From Mesotaenium endlicherianum (lineage: Eukaryota > Streptophyta > Zygnematophyceae > Zygnematales > Mesotaeniaceae), in contig WELA01001939.1 of NCBI GenBank assembly GCA_009602735.1, positions 72,402-136,401 on the forward strand: a DNA stretch of 64,000 nt. The letters run 5' to 3'. The first letter of the stretch is position 1. Each line of letters opens with the position of its first letter. The translations under genes were made by a program, and so were the position numbers. Below, piece by piece: positions 12,188 to 23,803 of the stretch. A model generated the notes under the pieces. The model had not been told where the DNA came from. It ran no database searches and saw only the letters and a program-made list of their open reading frames with translations.

Positions 12188-14229
12188 ATTTCGTGAAAGC
12201 TGCACCGAACTGCTGAACTGCTGAACTGCTGAACAGCGCTTCAGACACGACGACATTGCGAAACATCTCCTCATGCATGGGTACTAAGAGTGGCTGCCAC
12301 ATTTCAGATTCTTGATTATTCTTGCAAGAATTGTAAAGCTTTTTGCAAAACTTACTGTTCCCTTGACCAGGGTTAAAGTCAAAAGGATCGATTACATGGT
12401 GCAAGCGAAAAAGTGTTGCAGTGCGCGCCCAAAGTTTGAAGGGAACTATCACACCATGCACATCCTAGCTCTTCATGCGCGCCAATGCACCTTTTCGGAC
12501 TGCCATAGAAGCATATTGACACAAATGTCTGGGTTCGTAAGATGTGTTGACTGGAATATTGATTTTGGCTGCAATATCGGTGGAATATAGCCCGCTCTTG
12601 AATGCAGCAGAGAAGAACGAGTACAATTACTTCTTCTTTCCACCTTGAGAGGCTTTACGCTTTTAGTAGATTGCAATTGAGGTTTGCACACATCTAGCTC
12701 TTGTAAACAATAGTTTAAAGCCAAGTCATTCATATTAAAATACAGCAAGAAATACCATCTCCATTGCAATTTAGAACTAAGCTGCTATTTGACTTTGCGC
12801 TAGGGCAAAACTTGTTTCATCAGCAAGGTCAAAGGAGCCAGCGCAAGTCGTTGCTCTCGTACTCCCCGACACGCAACACTTACGGTGAAGGCGAGGGCGC
12901 AATTGCCAGCCGGGCTCGCTGCTACGCTTTGCCAACTAGCTTTGCTCCCTACACTTTGACTTTGCTCCCTACACTTTAACTTTGCTCAATCGCTAACATT
13001 GAATATCTCATGCGCTCGTCTTCCTCCTCTTTCTTCCAGCTTTTTTGACGCTCCGAGTGCTCTTGCTCTGCTGATGAGGGCCCTCCCAGCACCCCAAAAA
13101 AAAAATTGTGGGAGAGCACGACCGGGTCGGCAGCGTTCGACTTCATCCAGCCCGCTTACAACATAGCAGATATTTTCACTGACTTGCGCTTTCAGCTGGA
13201 GGGCCCCTGCTAGCTCTTGGGGCGCTTGTAGAGGATACACGCGCGTCCAGGTGCCAGCTGTCAGCAGCTGACACGTGCACTAGTTTTGCAGGGACGTTCT
13301 TGCCACACCAAGGGACCTCAGTGGAGCGCCACCTCGTGCCCATGCTACAGGTCCAAAGAGGGCCAGCCAGAATGTCATGAGGGAGGGATAGACGGAGGGA
13401 GGCAGAGAGGACGGGCAGGGGGTGAGAAGGGAGTGAAGAAAGAAAAGCGGGGAAAGAATGGAAGCTCTGGATGTGGCGGGCAGCAGAAGAGCCGGTGAAG
13501 GCAAAGAGAGAGACAGAACAACATTCATCAGGTGAATGGTTTTCCTCGGAGCTGTGTCTGTGCTGGCTGCTCATGTTTGTGACGTGAGAATTCTCCACAG
13601 GTGGGAATCAGGGTGTTTTTGGGGAGGTGGGGGGCGAAGGGGGGAGCGGGGGTTGTGGGAGAGCAAAGGTGGTGAAAGGAGGCGTTCAAAAGGGGGTGGA
13701 TGCTGGGCGCAATCAGTTCCATCACAGAGACGAGCTGGCACACTTGTGATGACCTTTCGCTCTCTCCCGTCCCCCGGCCATCCCCTACCAAACAGAGCCT
13801 GCCTTCCCCATGACTGGCGCAAGCTTACCGCCCGCTCCCCTCTGTTCTTAACTGGAACCGGGGCGGGGGCAGAGGCGGAGGCGGGGGCGGGGGCGGGGGC
13901 TGTGGCAGTGGGAGAGGTGGGCGAGGTGGTGCCAGCTCATTTGGGGCGCATAAGTCAGCAGGTGGTGGTGCTGGAGGAGCAGGNGGGCGGGGGTGGGGTG
14001 GGAGAGAAAGCCGAGCAGGGGGGTGCGGCGAGATAAGGGGCGGGGGACTTGGGGGAGAAGGGGGGCTATACCCCCCTGCTTGTCCTTTTAAGTTTCAGCA
14101 TGCACGGGGTATGTGCCGCCGCTGCCTCCCGCTTGGTTCTTGGCCTCTGCCTCTGGCTCTGCCACTGTCTCTGCCTCTGCCTTTGCCTCTGCCTTTGCCT
14201 TACCTCTAAATCTCTGCAGCAACAACAAA

Positions 14230-14284
14230 CATGTACATATACATATATATATACATATATATATATGTATATATATATATATAG
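14230..14284. repeat. AT/CATATA microsatellite
   Basis: An alternating tatata/catata tract. A second one at 14359-14416 follows two copies of a 34-bp unit (agctggtcatgctgagagcg...), so the region is partly palindromic. Confidence 0.9.
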
Positions 14285-14624
14285 AGCTGGTCATGCTGAG
14301 AGCGCAGCTTCCAAAAGCTGGTCATGCTGAGAGCGCAGCTTCCAAAAACGAGATGAGTGTATATATATATGTATATGTATATACATATACATATACATAC
14401 ATATACATATATATATGACCAGCTCTGGGAGACCTATGCAGGTGGCAACAGCGCCAGCCAGAGCACCTGCCAATCAGACTCGCACCGCAGGCCCCGGTGC
14501 CGGCGCCAGCGCCACCACCGGCACCGGCAGCAGCCGACCTAGCTGCCCCAGGTTCCGCCGCAACACCTTCTGCGCACACTCCAGAACTCCTGCGGCCCAA
14601 ATGGCTCTACTCTGGCCACAGGAG

Positions 14625-14652
<28 letters not shown>
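14625..14652 (+). repeat. CAG trinucleotide run
   Basis: About nine CAG units; copy B has about seven (about 49922-49942). The length difference shows instability between duplicates. The reading frame around it does not stay conserved, so a polyglutamine protein is not supported. Confidence 0.85.
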
Positions 14653-14660
<8 letters not shown>

Positions 14661-15988
14661 GCCGCCGCTTCTGTCCTCTCTCCACCTGCCCCCCACGCCC
14701 CCCTTGTCAATGGAAGCCCAGGGCCCTAACCTGCTCAGAAGTCCTGCACCCCAAGAGGCGAGCTCTGCCGAGGGCGTGGCAGGTGGCAGCAGAGCAGCAG
14801 GCTACAGCGGCCACCTCTGCCCTCTGTCCTCTGCCCTCTCTCCTGGCTCCTCCCTTCACTGGAAACCCCAAACTCGCTCAGCATCCCCGAGCCTTCACAG
14901 TGGCCAGCTGGCCACAACTCTGCCGCCCTTCCATTCCACCGGCACACTTCTTCGCCTGCCAGGGCCTCTGGAGAAAGCATCCCTTAAGCCTTGCCAGCTT
15001 GACCAAAATCCAGGCTCTCCTCTTCTTAGGGCTCTGGCCGGTTGCACCCCGCCACGTGTCTGACCACCTGATCAAGCCACCCCTTTAGCACGTCTCTGCG
15101 CCCACTAAAGCCTCCCCTTTCCAAGGGGCGAGCATCATCTCCTTGCCCGCATGACTTCCCGTTCCAGCCGAAGCCCGGAGCTGCAGATTTGTTCAGCTGT
15201 GGTCCATCCACTCACTCACTCCTCCAGCACATTAGCTTCGTGTCGGCTTGGGGGCCTCTCTGCAGAGCGGGCACCCTACCACCTTCCAGAATTCAGGGCC
15301 TGGCGTGGAGAAGCATCTGCTAAGGCTACATTCACACCGTACATGCACTGGCGCGCCCTCCCCCTGTCTTCAGCCCTCAGACCCAAGGCTCGTGGAGTAA
15401 GCTTTCCCCGTAATAGAGTGCCTGCGGCCAGGGCTGCATGACTCATAAGGAACGTAGAGCAGGGGCGCGCCCGTTGCCCGAGAGAGAGGAAGATGGTGCC
15501 ACTTGGCAGTCAACCAGCGAGCTAAGACAACACATGCAGAGGAGACGCCCACGCGGAGGTAGCATGAGTGTGGGGATCGGGTGTCAGGCACAGGCTCGGA
15601 CCTTCGGATTTGAGGCTCGGGACTCGGGGCTTGGCTCGGAGTTTGGGTCGGAGTGTGCGGGTGTGTGCTACGTCGCGCTCCACAACAACTTGCAAGAATC
15701 AATTTTCAAAAGCGGGGGAGTCCCCCTCAGGGCTTGTATGGGCCTGTACACGTGTCAGGGTTTAGGGTGTGGGGTTCAAGGCGCCTGCCTCAGTGCTGGA
15801 GATGGCAAGCCCTAATGGCAAGCCCTGAGGGGCGGCATGGGCCGCAGGCAACCCGCAGCCAGGGGGCGGATGGGAAGTGTTGGGAAGGCGACAGAGCAAG
15901 CCAGGGTGCAGAGAAGGGGCTTGAGGTCCAGGGTTTGGAGTTTAAGGTCTCAAGATTGGGGTTGAGAGTTAGAGTGTAAGGGGCCTAC

Positions 15989-16300
15989 CTCTGGGCAAGA
16001 GATGGAAAGCTCCCAGAGGCCCCGTCATGGAACGCACGAAGTCCTCTATCGAGGGAGGCAGGTCCCAGCACTCACAAACCCTCAGGCCAACCAGCGCGGG
16101 GAGCACGGGCAGCGTGGGGCACAGGGGCGCCGCCGGAGTCTCCAGCCTGAGGCAGAGCACCTGCAGGCTTGCCAACTGCCAAGCATGGGGTGGACGGGGA
16201 AGCAGCAAGCCTTGTACGTTTCCCGGGAGAGCTCAAGTATGCAGCAGTCGCGCGGCAGCCGCCTCAAACGCGCCTGCAGGGCAAAGACGAGAGCCCCCAG
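15989..16300 (-). pseudogene. F-box/LRR gene fragment (end of exon 1), copy A
   Basis: The minus strand reads 'LQARLRRLP...HPMLG', 'LASLQVLCLRLETP', 'LPALVGLRVCECWDLPPSIEDFVRSMTG', parallel to the C-terminal part of exon 1 in the intact paralogues at 54.5-55.4 and 60.6-61.5 kb. It ends at the same splice donor (gtaggc). One extra G in a GGGG run just before the end, compared with the paralogues, shifts the frame. Neither the F-box part nor exon 2 is seen next to it. Copy B at 51.3 kb shares the same extra G, so the damage came before the duplication. Confidence 0.7.
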
Positions 16301-16607
16301 ACTTTAGAGCGTCCAAGTAGCGTTGAGATTTGGGAGAGGCAAACTGCACTCGGCATCTTTGCATCATTCAATTGGCAAGTGCATTTTTGAAAAGTTACGC
16401 TAAGGCACGGGATGGTGGCAACTATCACAGCGCCGTCGACCAGCTGCCGCATTCCACTCATATCAAAATCTACGTCAACTTAGCTAGACCACGCATATCA
16501 CACATCCATCGCTGGAGCAGCTTGAACTAGCAAGTTGTGTGGAAACCGGCTATATTTTCAATACCCAGCTCACGGTATGTGTTCAAGCTTCAACGTGCAC
16601 CCTCAAG

Positions 16608-16800
16608 CAGGGTTACGCCGTATGCCGTACAGGTCAACTCTTGTACGCTTAAATAAGCGTACAGCATCGGTATGCACGTCTAAGCGTACAAATATTTATT
16701 ACTCGTGCGCGCCACCCAGTAACGCGTCGACGCCTTCATGTCGGGGACCGTATGCTGCACGTGTGAATTTCAATGTAGCGTCGATCGACAGGATAATGAG
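16608..16800 (+). mobile_element. Left end of a hAT-type element (right end not found)
   Basis: The sequence starts CAGGGTTACGCCGTA, matching the TIR of the 21882-26949 element, and is followed by several TACGC/GCGTA subterminal motifs. It begins immediately after 'ccctcaag' (16600-16607), exactly where copy A of the segmental duplication departs from copy B; copy B (51911-51918 and on) is therefore the empty site. A right end followed by a second 'ccctcaag' was not found in the window. Confidence 0.6.
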
Positions 16801-16972
16801 ATGAAAGTACGACAATGTCAGGTTGCTGCAGCATCAGCGGGTACTTAGAATTTTGCAAAATTTTACCAAAAGGTGTTCACCAATATTTTTGAAACCGCGA
16901 ACTTCGCTCATGGATCGTCCTCGGTAGCTGCGAAGCACACTGCCATGACCCCTCTGAGGCCAAGCCTAAGGG

Positions 16973-17680
16973 CTACCTATATAACAATTTAGTAGCCCAT
17001 TTCAGTTCATTCTGCAGCACCATTCAGCCCGTAAGTTGCACTTCTCGCCTTTCGTTCACCTCCATCACTTTATTGCTGTATGCACTTGCTTGCTGTAGCA
17101 GGCGTCAACATGTTGTCTTCACTTCGTGATTCTAATGTGCGTGCTTTTTTATATATAATGTACATTCTCGATTGGGATGGCCTCAATTACCTGTTTTATC
17201 TTGCTTCTTGTAATGTTTATGCTGCTCAGTATTTCAGATTTGTATTATAGTGGTTGCTCTAACAAGTTTTCAAATGTCACTCAAATTTGTCTTGGCCCGT
17301 ATACTGTATTGCTTACATTCTATTCAACAGTTTTGCTACTTTCAGGGACGTCGACAGAAGAAAGTGGCCGGACATTCATATTGCCACTGGGCCGATTTGC
17401 CAAATTGATAAGGTCAGATTTGCTCCCCCTCTTTGCTTTCTCATTTGTTCTTCGTGTTTGATAATCTCTTAGATTTTTTCGTGTAATGGCCTCATTGTTG
17501 GATGTTTAGCATTTCAATGGTTACCATGTAGGGATGTGTTTGTATACCAAATAGCATGGTCCAATTGCTCTTATGTGTACTAAATCTTTTGTGCCCTTTG
17601 TTTTCTATGTGTCTTCAATATAGAAGGCTTTGGAAGCTCAATTCTACTATCCTCCTACACGTGCATCAGATACTTAGGTA
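16973..17680 (+). other. TATA box and exon-like segments inside the 16.6-kb hAT-type element
   Basis: A ctatataa box near 16976 is followed by splice-like signals: gtaagt near 17032, a small stretch with ATG near 17110 ending gtgcgt, an acceptor before about 17346 with an open stretch to gtcaga, and an acceptor before about 17625 with an open stretch ending in TAG. The pieces resemble the first small exons of a transposon gene, possibly the hAT transposase at 27.7 kb, but no start codon and phase set could be proved. Confidence 0.25.
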
Positions 17681-18040
17681 TGTCTCGTTGTTGATGGCTG
17701 CTCTCTTGCTCGCTTGCTCACGTGTTGCTTTTATTTTGCTTTCCTGTTGCTGCTTTTTCTCTTTCTAGCTGTTGTGTCTTTGCTTTCCAGTTGCTAATCT
17801 CATGCTCTTGTCCTTCTCTGCCTCTGCTCTTTTGCTTTTTGGCTGCTGTGTCTTTGCTTTCCAATTGCTGCTGTGACGCTCTTTTGCTTTCTTATAGCTG
17901 CTTTCTTGCCTTCTTGCTGCTAGTCTGATGCTCTTTTGCTTCTCTGCTTGTGCTTGTTTGCTGTCCTGATGCTGCCTGCTTGCTCACCTGTTGGGTCTCT
18001 TGCTCTTTTCCTTTCTCGTTGCTGCTTTTGTGCCTTCCTG

Positions 18041-19290
18041 CTGATGCTCTATTGCTCTATTGCGCGGGCAGGCCAAAAGGAGCAAGGCGGCAGCCCTTGC
18101 ACCTACCAACACGCCACAGTCATCCGAGTCCTATATCGGGTCCATTGCCCCCCCCTCAACTCTTCCATCTTTCTTGCTATCTTTTCTGGCCTGCCTTGTT
18201 CTTTATGCTTGTGTCTTCTGCGTGCTCTCTGCGCTGTCTCCTTGTGCTTGCTTGTTTGTGTCCTGTCGCTTACGGCTACCCGTATGTTGCATTGTTTTAC
18301 AACTTTGTCTCCTTGTTTGTCTTGTATGAAGCATGGAAATACAGAAAGGAGTTAGTAGACCCCCTTGTGCCTATCGACGCGTGTGCCTATTGTCGCATGA
18401 GTGACCTCGACACGTGGACAGGTGCCTCAACCCTCCCTCCTTCCTCTTCCCGCTCTCTCTTGTGTCCCTTGTTTGCTCTTGTCAGGCCTAGCTGCCAGCC
18501 CCTTGCGTTCTTTTGTGGGGCTGGCTGCCAGCCCCTTGCTTGCTGCTGTCGGGGTTGGCGGCCAGCCCGTGCTTGCTGTTTTATGGTTCAGTGGGGGCGG
18601 GCTTGCTTGCTGTTTTAGGGTCTTAGTTGGGGCTGGCTGTTGTCTTACTTGCCCCTGTCGGGGCTGGCGGCCAACCCCGTGCTCTTGTCGGGGCTGGCTT
18701 ATTGATGCTCTAATGCTCTATTGCTCTATTGCGCGCGGGCAGGCCAAAAGGAGCAAGGCGGCAGCCCTTGCACCTACCGACACGCCACAGTCATCCGAGT
18801 CCTATATCGGGTCCGTTGCCCCCCTCCCCCACTCTTCCGTCTTTCTTGCTATCTTTCCTGGCCTGCCTTGTTCTTTATGCTCGTGTCTTTTGCGTACTCT
18901 CTGCGCTGTCTCCTTGTGCTTGCTTGTTTGTGTCCTGTTGCTTACGGCTACCCGTACGTTGCATTGTTTTACAACTTTGTCTCCTTGTTTGTCTTGTATG
19001 AAGCATGGAAATACAGAAAGGAGTTAATAGACCCCCTTGTGCCTATCGACGCGTGTGCCTATTGTCGCATGAGTGACCTCGACACGTGGACAGGTGCCTC
19101 AACCCTCCCTCCTTCCTCTTTCCCGCTCTCTCTTGTGTCCCTTGTTTGCTCTTGTCGAGCCTGGCTGCCAGCCCCTTGTGTTCTTTTGTGGGGCTGGCTG
19201 CCAGCCCTTTGCGTGCTGTTGGAGGGTTTTAGCCGGGGTGGGCTGGCTGCCCCTTGCTTGCTATTTTAGACCTTTAGTTGGGGCTGGTTA
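18041..19290 (+). repeat. Tandem duplication, about 660-bp unit
   Basis: Unit 1 begins near 18041 and unit 2 near 18704; both run from 'ctctattgcgc(gc)gggcaggcc' through 'gacctcgacacgtggac' into the GGGGCTGG minisatellite. The units differ at few positions. One plus-strand frame (YGYPYVALFYNFVSLFVLYE...) stays open in both units, but I do not recognise a protein in it. Confidence 0.85.
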
Positions 19291-21487
19291 TCGTTGTGCT
19301 TGCTCTTGTTGGGGCCGGCGGCCAACCCCGTGCGTGCTCCTGCCAGGGCTGGCTGCCAGCCTCGAGCTTGCTCTTGTTGGGGCTGGATGCAAGCCCCTTG
19401 CTTGCTGCTGTCGGGGATGTCGGGGATGGCGGCCAGCCCGTGCTTGCTGTTTTATGGTTCAGTCGGGGCGGGCTTGCTTGCTTGAAATGAATCTTGCTTA
19501 TTCAAGATTAATATATTTCATTTAAATATAAGATCAGAGATAGGTGGAAGCGTGTGAAATCAGGGAGCGATCGTCGCCCTTCCAAGATTTCTGTTTACTC
19601 GTCTATAATCCTGGACTCACTTACGTTAGTGTGCCATAGTTGCACACTAATACAAGGCACAAGAAAGAGGCGAGCTTGAGGACTAGAGCTTCTCCTTTAG
19701 AAACTCATGGCCTCTTGCCTACCCGGCATACAAGCATGTGTAAGCACATACACAACATCAGGGGGCTGAATAGCAAAGGCGCTCTCATTCAGATGACCAT
19801 AAAGTAGCTAAAATACATCCCACTGACTTAGGTGCAAAACCATAGAATTTGTCCGCTGTGTGACCCCAAAATGTCACCGAAATGTCAGAGGGCATAACTC
19901 TGTCAATACTACTTCAAATTGAGCAAACTTAACGGTAACGGATGCATCTTGACGAGACCTTTCCAAAAAGTCCTAGTTCGCTCCATTTGAAGCGCAGACA
20001 AAGCAGCCATGTTAATTTCCGTGAAGGCTGGTCATTAGAACGAACCCAAAAGGTGCACACATGACTTGCAAGTAGAAATCCGACTGTAAAGCCTACTGTC
20101 CAGAATGAGGGACCACGAGATCCCAGCCTGCTATGTACCTAGTGACCACCTGGTTGACCACGGCGCAAGGTGCGCCGTTTCGTGGGAAACTCGTTAAGTT
20201 GGGACCCACGAATCCAGGTATAACGACCATATTAATTGGTTGATTGACTGAAGTCCTAACTGTTCAGTTGACTGACGACGGCTCCGCCTACCCCGGAGTT
20301 AACCACACTGGTAGGACATCGTTTCACCAAATCTCAGTCGACCTTCCGACTTTCAGTATACTACGGTCACATGTGCTAATCTACACATAATAATATAAAT
20401 GAATATATCTATCCTCAGCGTACTAAAGCTAAGTATTCTGACTAATATCAAGCGGGCTCACTATACGTCAACCTACTGATATTATATCCTATATAATTGG
20501 TACACAAAGTCAGCAAACTATACTATGATACAAAGTCATCCTGCTGACCTTTTCAACAAAGTCAGCAAACTACACTATGATACAAAGTCATGTTGCTGAC
20601 CTTTTTGACAAAGTAAGTAAACTCGCATTACATCGACATACATTCATTTATATGAACTCGCTCATGTGAGTATGTTGACATAAAACTTATTTAGGGTTGT
20701 ATTTGTATATGAAATCAATTAAATAAATAATGGACTGATTCATTACATTGCTGTTTTAGGGTCTTAGTTGGGGCTGGCTGTTGTCGTGCTTGCTTCTGTC
20801 GGGGCTGGCGGTCAACCCCGTGCGTGCTCCTGCCAGGGCTGGCTGCCAGCCCCGTGCTTGCTCTTGTTTGGGCTGGCGGACAGTCCGTGCCTGCTGATAA
20901 TGGTTTTAGTCGGGGCGGGCTTGCTTGCTGTTTTAGGGTCTTAGTTGGGGCTGGCTATTGTCTTGCTTGCTCATGTCGGGGCTGGCAGCCAACCCCGTGC
21001 GTGCTCTTGTCGGGGCTGGCTGCTAGCCCCATGCTTGCACTTGTCGGGGCTGGTTGCTAGCCCCGTGCTTGCTTTTGTCGGTTCTGGCTGCCAGCCCCTT
21101 GCTTGCTGCTGTTGGGGCTCGCAGCCAGCCTGTGCTTGCTGTTTTAGGGTTTAGTCGGGGCGGGCTTGCTTGCTATTTTAGGGTCTTAGTTGGGGCTGGC
21201 TATTGTCCTGCTTGCTCCTGTCAGGACTGGCGGCCAACCCCGTGCGTGCTCTTTTTGGGGCTGGCTGCCAGCCCCTTGCTTGCTGCTGTTGGGGCTAGCA
21301 GCAAGCCCGTGCTTGCTATTTTAGGATTTAGTCGGGGCGGGCTTGCTTGCTGTTTTAGGGTCTTAGTTGGGGCTGGTTGTTGTCTTGCTTGCTCGTGTCG
21401 GGGCTGGCAGCCAACCCCGTGCGTGCTCTTGTCTGGGCTGCTTGCCCCGTGCTTGCTCTTGTTGGGGCTGGCTGCCAGCCTCTTTGA
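18470..21487 (+). repeat. Palindromic GGGGCTGG minisatellite, main block
   Basis: Dozens of imperfect units built on GGGGCTGGCTGCCAGCCCC, a 19-base inverted repeat with a 3-base loop. They are spaced by 'ttgcttgctgctgtc' or 'ttttagggtcttagttg' spacers. The block is split by the repeat at 19.49-20.75 kb and resumes at 27.30-27.60 kb after a second insertion. Confidence 0.9.
19487..20747 (+). mobile_element. Interspersed repeat family member 1, inserted in the minisatellite
   Basis: About 1.26 kb of unique DNA interrupts the minisatellite. It begins aatgaatc and ends gattcatt, an 8-base inverted terminus. A second member (21488-27298) has the same ends and shares internal blocks such as 'actggtaggac' followed by 'accaaatc', and 'gtcagca' repeats near the right end. 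No coding capacity is seen, so it is probably a non-autonomous DNA element. A clean target duplication could not be read from the repetitive flanks. Confidence 0.6.
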
Positions 21488-23803
21488 AATGAATCGACTT
21501 ACCAAATAGACGATTAACGATTAACAATTAATGAAGATCTTTATATCAGCAAGTAATCTTTATGGTATTTGTTGTAAAGAGAATAAACAGCAAAGGACAA
21601 CACACTAGCAGTAGACCACAGTTCGCAAGTCAAATGCAAGTAAACTAGCATCAATAATGCAATTAGTAAACTTATACATAAGCAAGGTTAGAAGACAGTG
21701 CGTGTCAATGGCTTCTCGCCTTGGATTCAGATCTCTCTCTCAGTAAGCTGTACAAGAGAGTTGGCCTCGTTTCCAAATGCCGAAATCGAGAGCAATGCCT
21801 AGCATATGTACATGGAATGAGTTTACTGTTCAACGGCCAGTGCGATGGCACCGCCTAATCACGTTGGTAGGACCTCGGTTACGGGGTTACGCCGTACGCT
21901 AGTACGCTAAATACGCTTCGTACGCTAGTTTGCTAAATTTGATATGTAAAAAGTTGGCTCCGTTCGCTTAGTACGCTAAGTACGTGCTAATGTCGACGTC
22001 ACGACATTACATTTGAACGTCAACGGTAAGTCCTGACGGTCGCACGTGTAAAAGTACATTTGTACTTCTTTTCTAGAAAGCCGGGTAGCAAAAAAACTTT
22101 TTTTACCAGGCAAAAAAAAATTGAGAGATTTAACCTTTTTTCGTTTTGCCTCATTGGCTAGCGATCTCTAGCAGCGGGTTATGATCTTGCGTCGCTACAG
22201 ATTATCATGAAAGAGAGGCAACCACTACATCAAAAAGAGATGATATAAGTTAACCCATGAACAAATTCATATTGCATTGCTCATGTAATTTTTAGCTATT
22301 TTAATTAGATCATCCTCATTTGTCGATTGCGCAGCTAACTATGTCTGAAACTAACCTACCAACTAGAATACGAGTGGCTTTTGAGCTTATAATGAAGGTG
22401 GCAATTTAATATGCATAGCAATGTTCCAGCTTCCATTATCAAACAATATGTATAATAATGATATTTTTACAAACAATAAAACCCCACATAATAATTGAGT
22501 CCTTAAATTCTTGACAGTTAATGTGCATGTATTGCCAACTATAATTTAATGTAAGAGCTAAACTCTTAACACCTTCACATTACAAGCATGACCTTCCTTG
22601 CCTCTTTTTTGCATGCATAAACACACATATACAATTCAAGTGGCCAATCAAATAAAACAAAGTGTTCAAAAGCCGAGAGCAATCAGACGTCGAGGGGTAC
22701 AAAGAGAGCGAGATGGAGAGGAAAAAAATCGAAGAGAGAGGAGAGAGACAAGCCTGCAACAGCAGCCTTCACAACCCCCTCAGACATGGAACCAGCCGCA
22801 AGCACATGTAAAGGGGGAGAGAGATGTCAAGAAAATAGTGGGGGAGGGAAAGAGAGGGCGAGAGGAGAGGGAGCAAGAGAGAAATAGGGACAAGTTAAAA
22901 AAGAGTGACAAGCGTGCTGCTGCTGCAGCCCCAATGACCCCCTGATGTATGGCAGCACCTGCCAGCACACACAAAGAGAGAGAGGGAGAGGAATGGAGAG
23001 GGTGAGAGAAAGGAAGAGAGGGAGAGGGGGAGAGGGGAAGAGGGAGAAAGAGCCCCCCAACAACCCCTCCGACAACGACTCGTAAAGTGGCAGAGACAAT
23101 GAAAGAACGGGAAAGAGAGAGATATAGAAGGGCCCCTCCCCCTGGCTCCCCCTCTAGCTGTGGCATTCAAGAGCCCAAGGAGGCACTAGTGGCACGTCAA
23201 GTACAAAGGGAGGGGGCATAAGACACCGAGGTGGTGATGAACCAAGGTGGAAACAGGAAGCAGGTAACAAGCGACAGGTGGCAAGGGTACGGGAAGCAGC
23301 ATGTGGCAGGTGGCAGTCGGCAAGCTACAAGAGGCAAGCGGTAACACACACCAAATCTACACCGTCGGAAGACACAGCTGCTTGTTGGGCACACCCCCCA
23401 CTGCGTCGGTGCATGTACAAGGCAACCATAGGCGGGGGGGGGATGCGTACAACTTACCTTCGGCTCACCAGGAAGATGCCGCTGGGCCTGGCACATTGAC
23501 ACACACGCACCAGGCACGCACCAGGCGCTCATTGTTGTCAGCTGCCCATACACATGAGCGTACACGTAGACACGTCTTATACGCACGTGTACACGCACAT
23601 ACCTCCGCAGAGGCCCAGTTGCGCCCCCACGTGCGCGCGCGTGCGCCGCACTCGCCCACCCGCTCTCCTGCCCTGCCCGCGCAAGCACACACACTGGTAT
23701 ACAGGCACAAACACGCCCCCTGCCCGCCCGCGCACGTGCACACAGGACTGCTAGCACGCTAGCACGCCAATGAGAGCAATGGGGCCAGCAACAAGCTCCC
23801 CAC

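Larger units (their letters stand above)
12188..16607 (+). repeat. Segmental duplication, copy A (4.4 kb)
   Basis: The sequence from 'atttcgtgaaagctgcacc' to 'caccctcaag' recurs as copy B at 47624-51918 in the same orientation, with scattered substitutions and small indels visible by eye. Copy A holds an AT microsatellite block (14.2-14.4 kb), a CAG run, GC-rich low-complexity DNA and an F-box/LRR exon fragment. Long open frames at 14.5-15.1 kb change frame between copies, so they are not counted as genes. Copy A stops exactly at the TIR starting at 16608, whereas copy B continues without it. Confidence 0.9.

Noticed and set aside
14497-15063. 188-codon open frame with Ala/Pro-rich start and polyglutamine
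   Set aside because: In copy B of the duplication the frame changes after small indels not divisible by three, so there is no sign that the protein is conserved; the GC-rich composition explains the length.
15745-15780. cagggtttagggt motif (also at about 51045) as another hAT end or a telomere relic
   Set aside because: It matches the TIR only over the first six bases, lacks subterminal TACGC motifs, and has only one partial telomere-like repeat.
18470-21487. Regularly spaced palindromes suggesting a CRISPR-like array
   Set aside because: The palindromes vary, spacers are themselves repeated, and the setting is a eukaryotic minisatellite; no cas-like genes exist here.
22680-23190. Long open frames on both strands in the GAGAGA-rich stretch
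   Set aside because: Purine-rich low-complexity DNA lacks stops by composition; the predicted peptides are Arg/Glu or Leu/Ser runs without domains.
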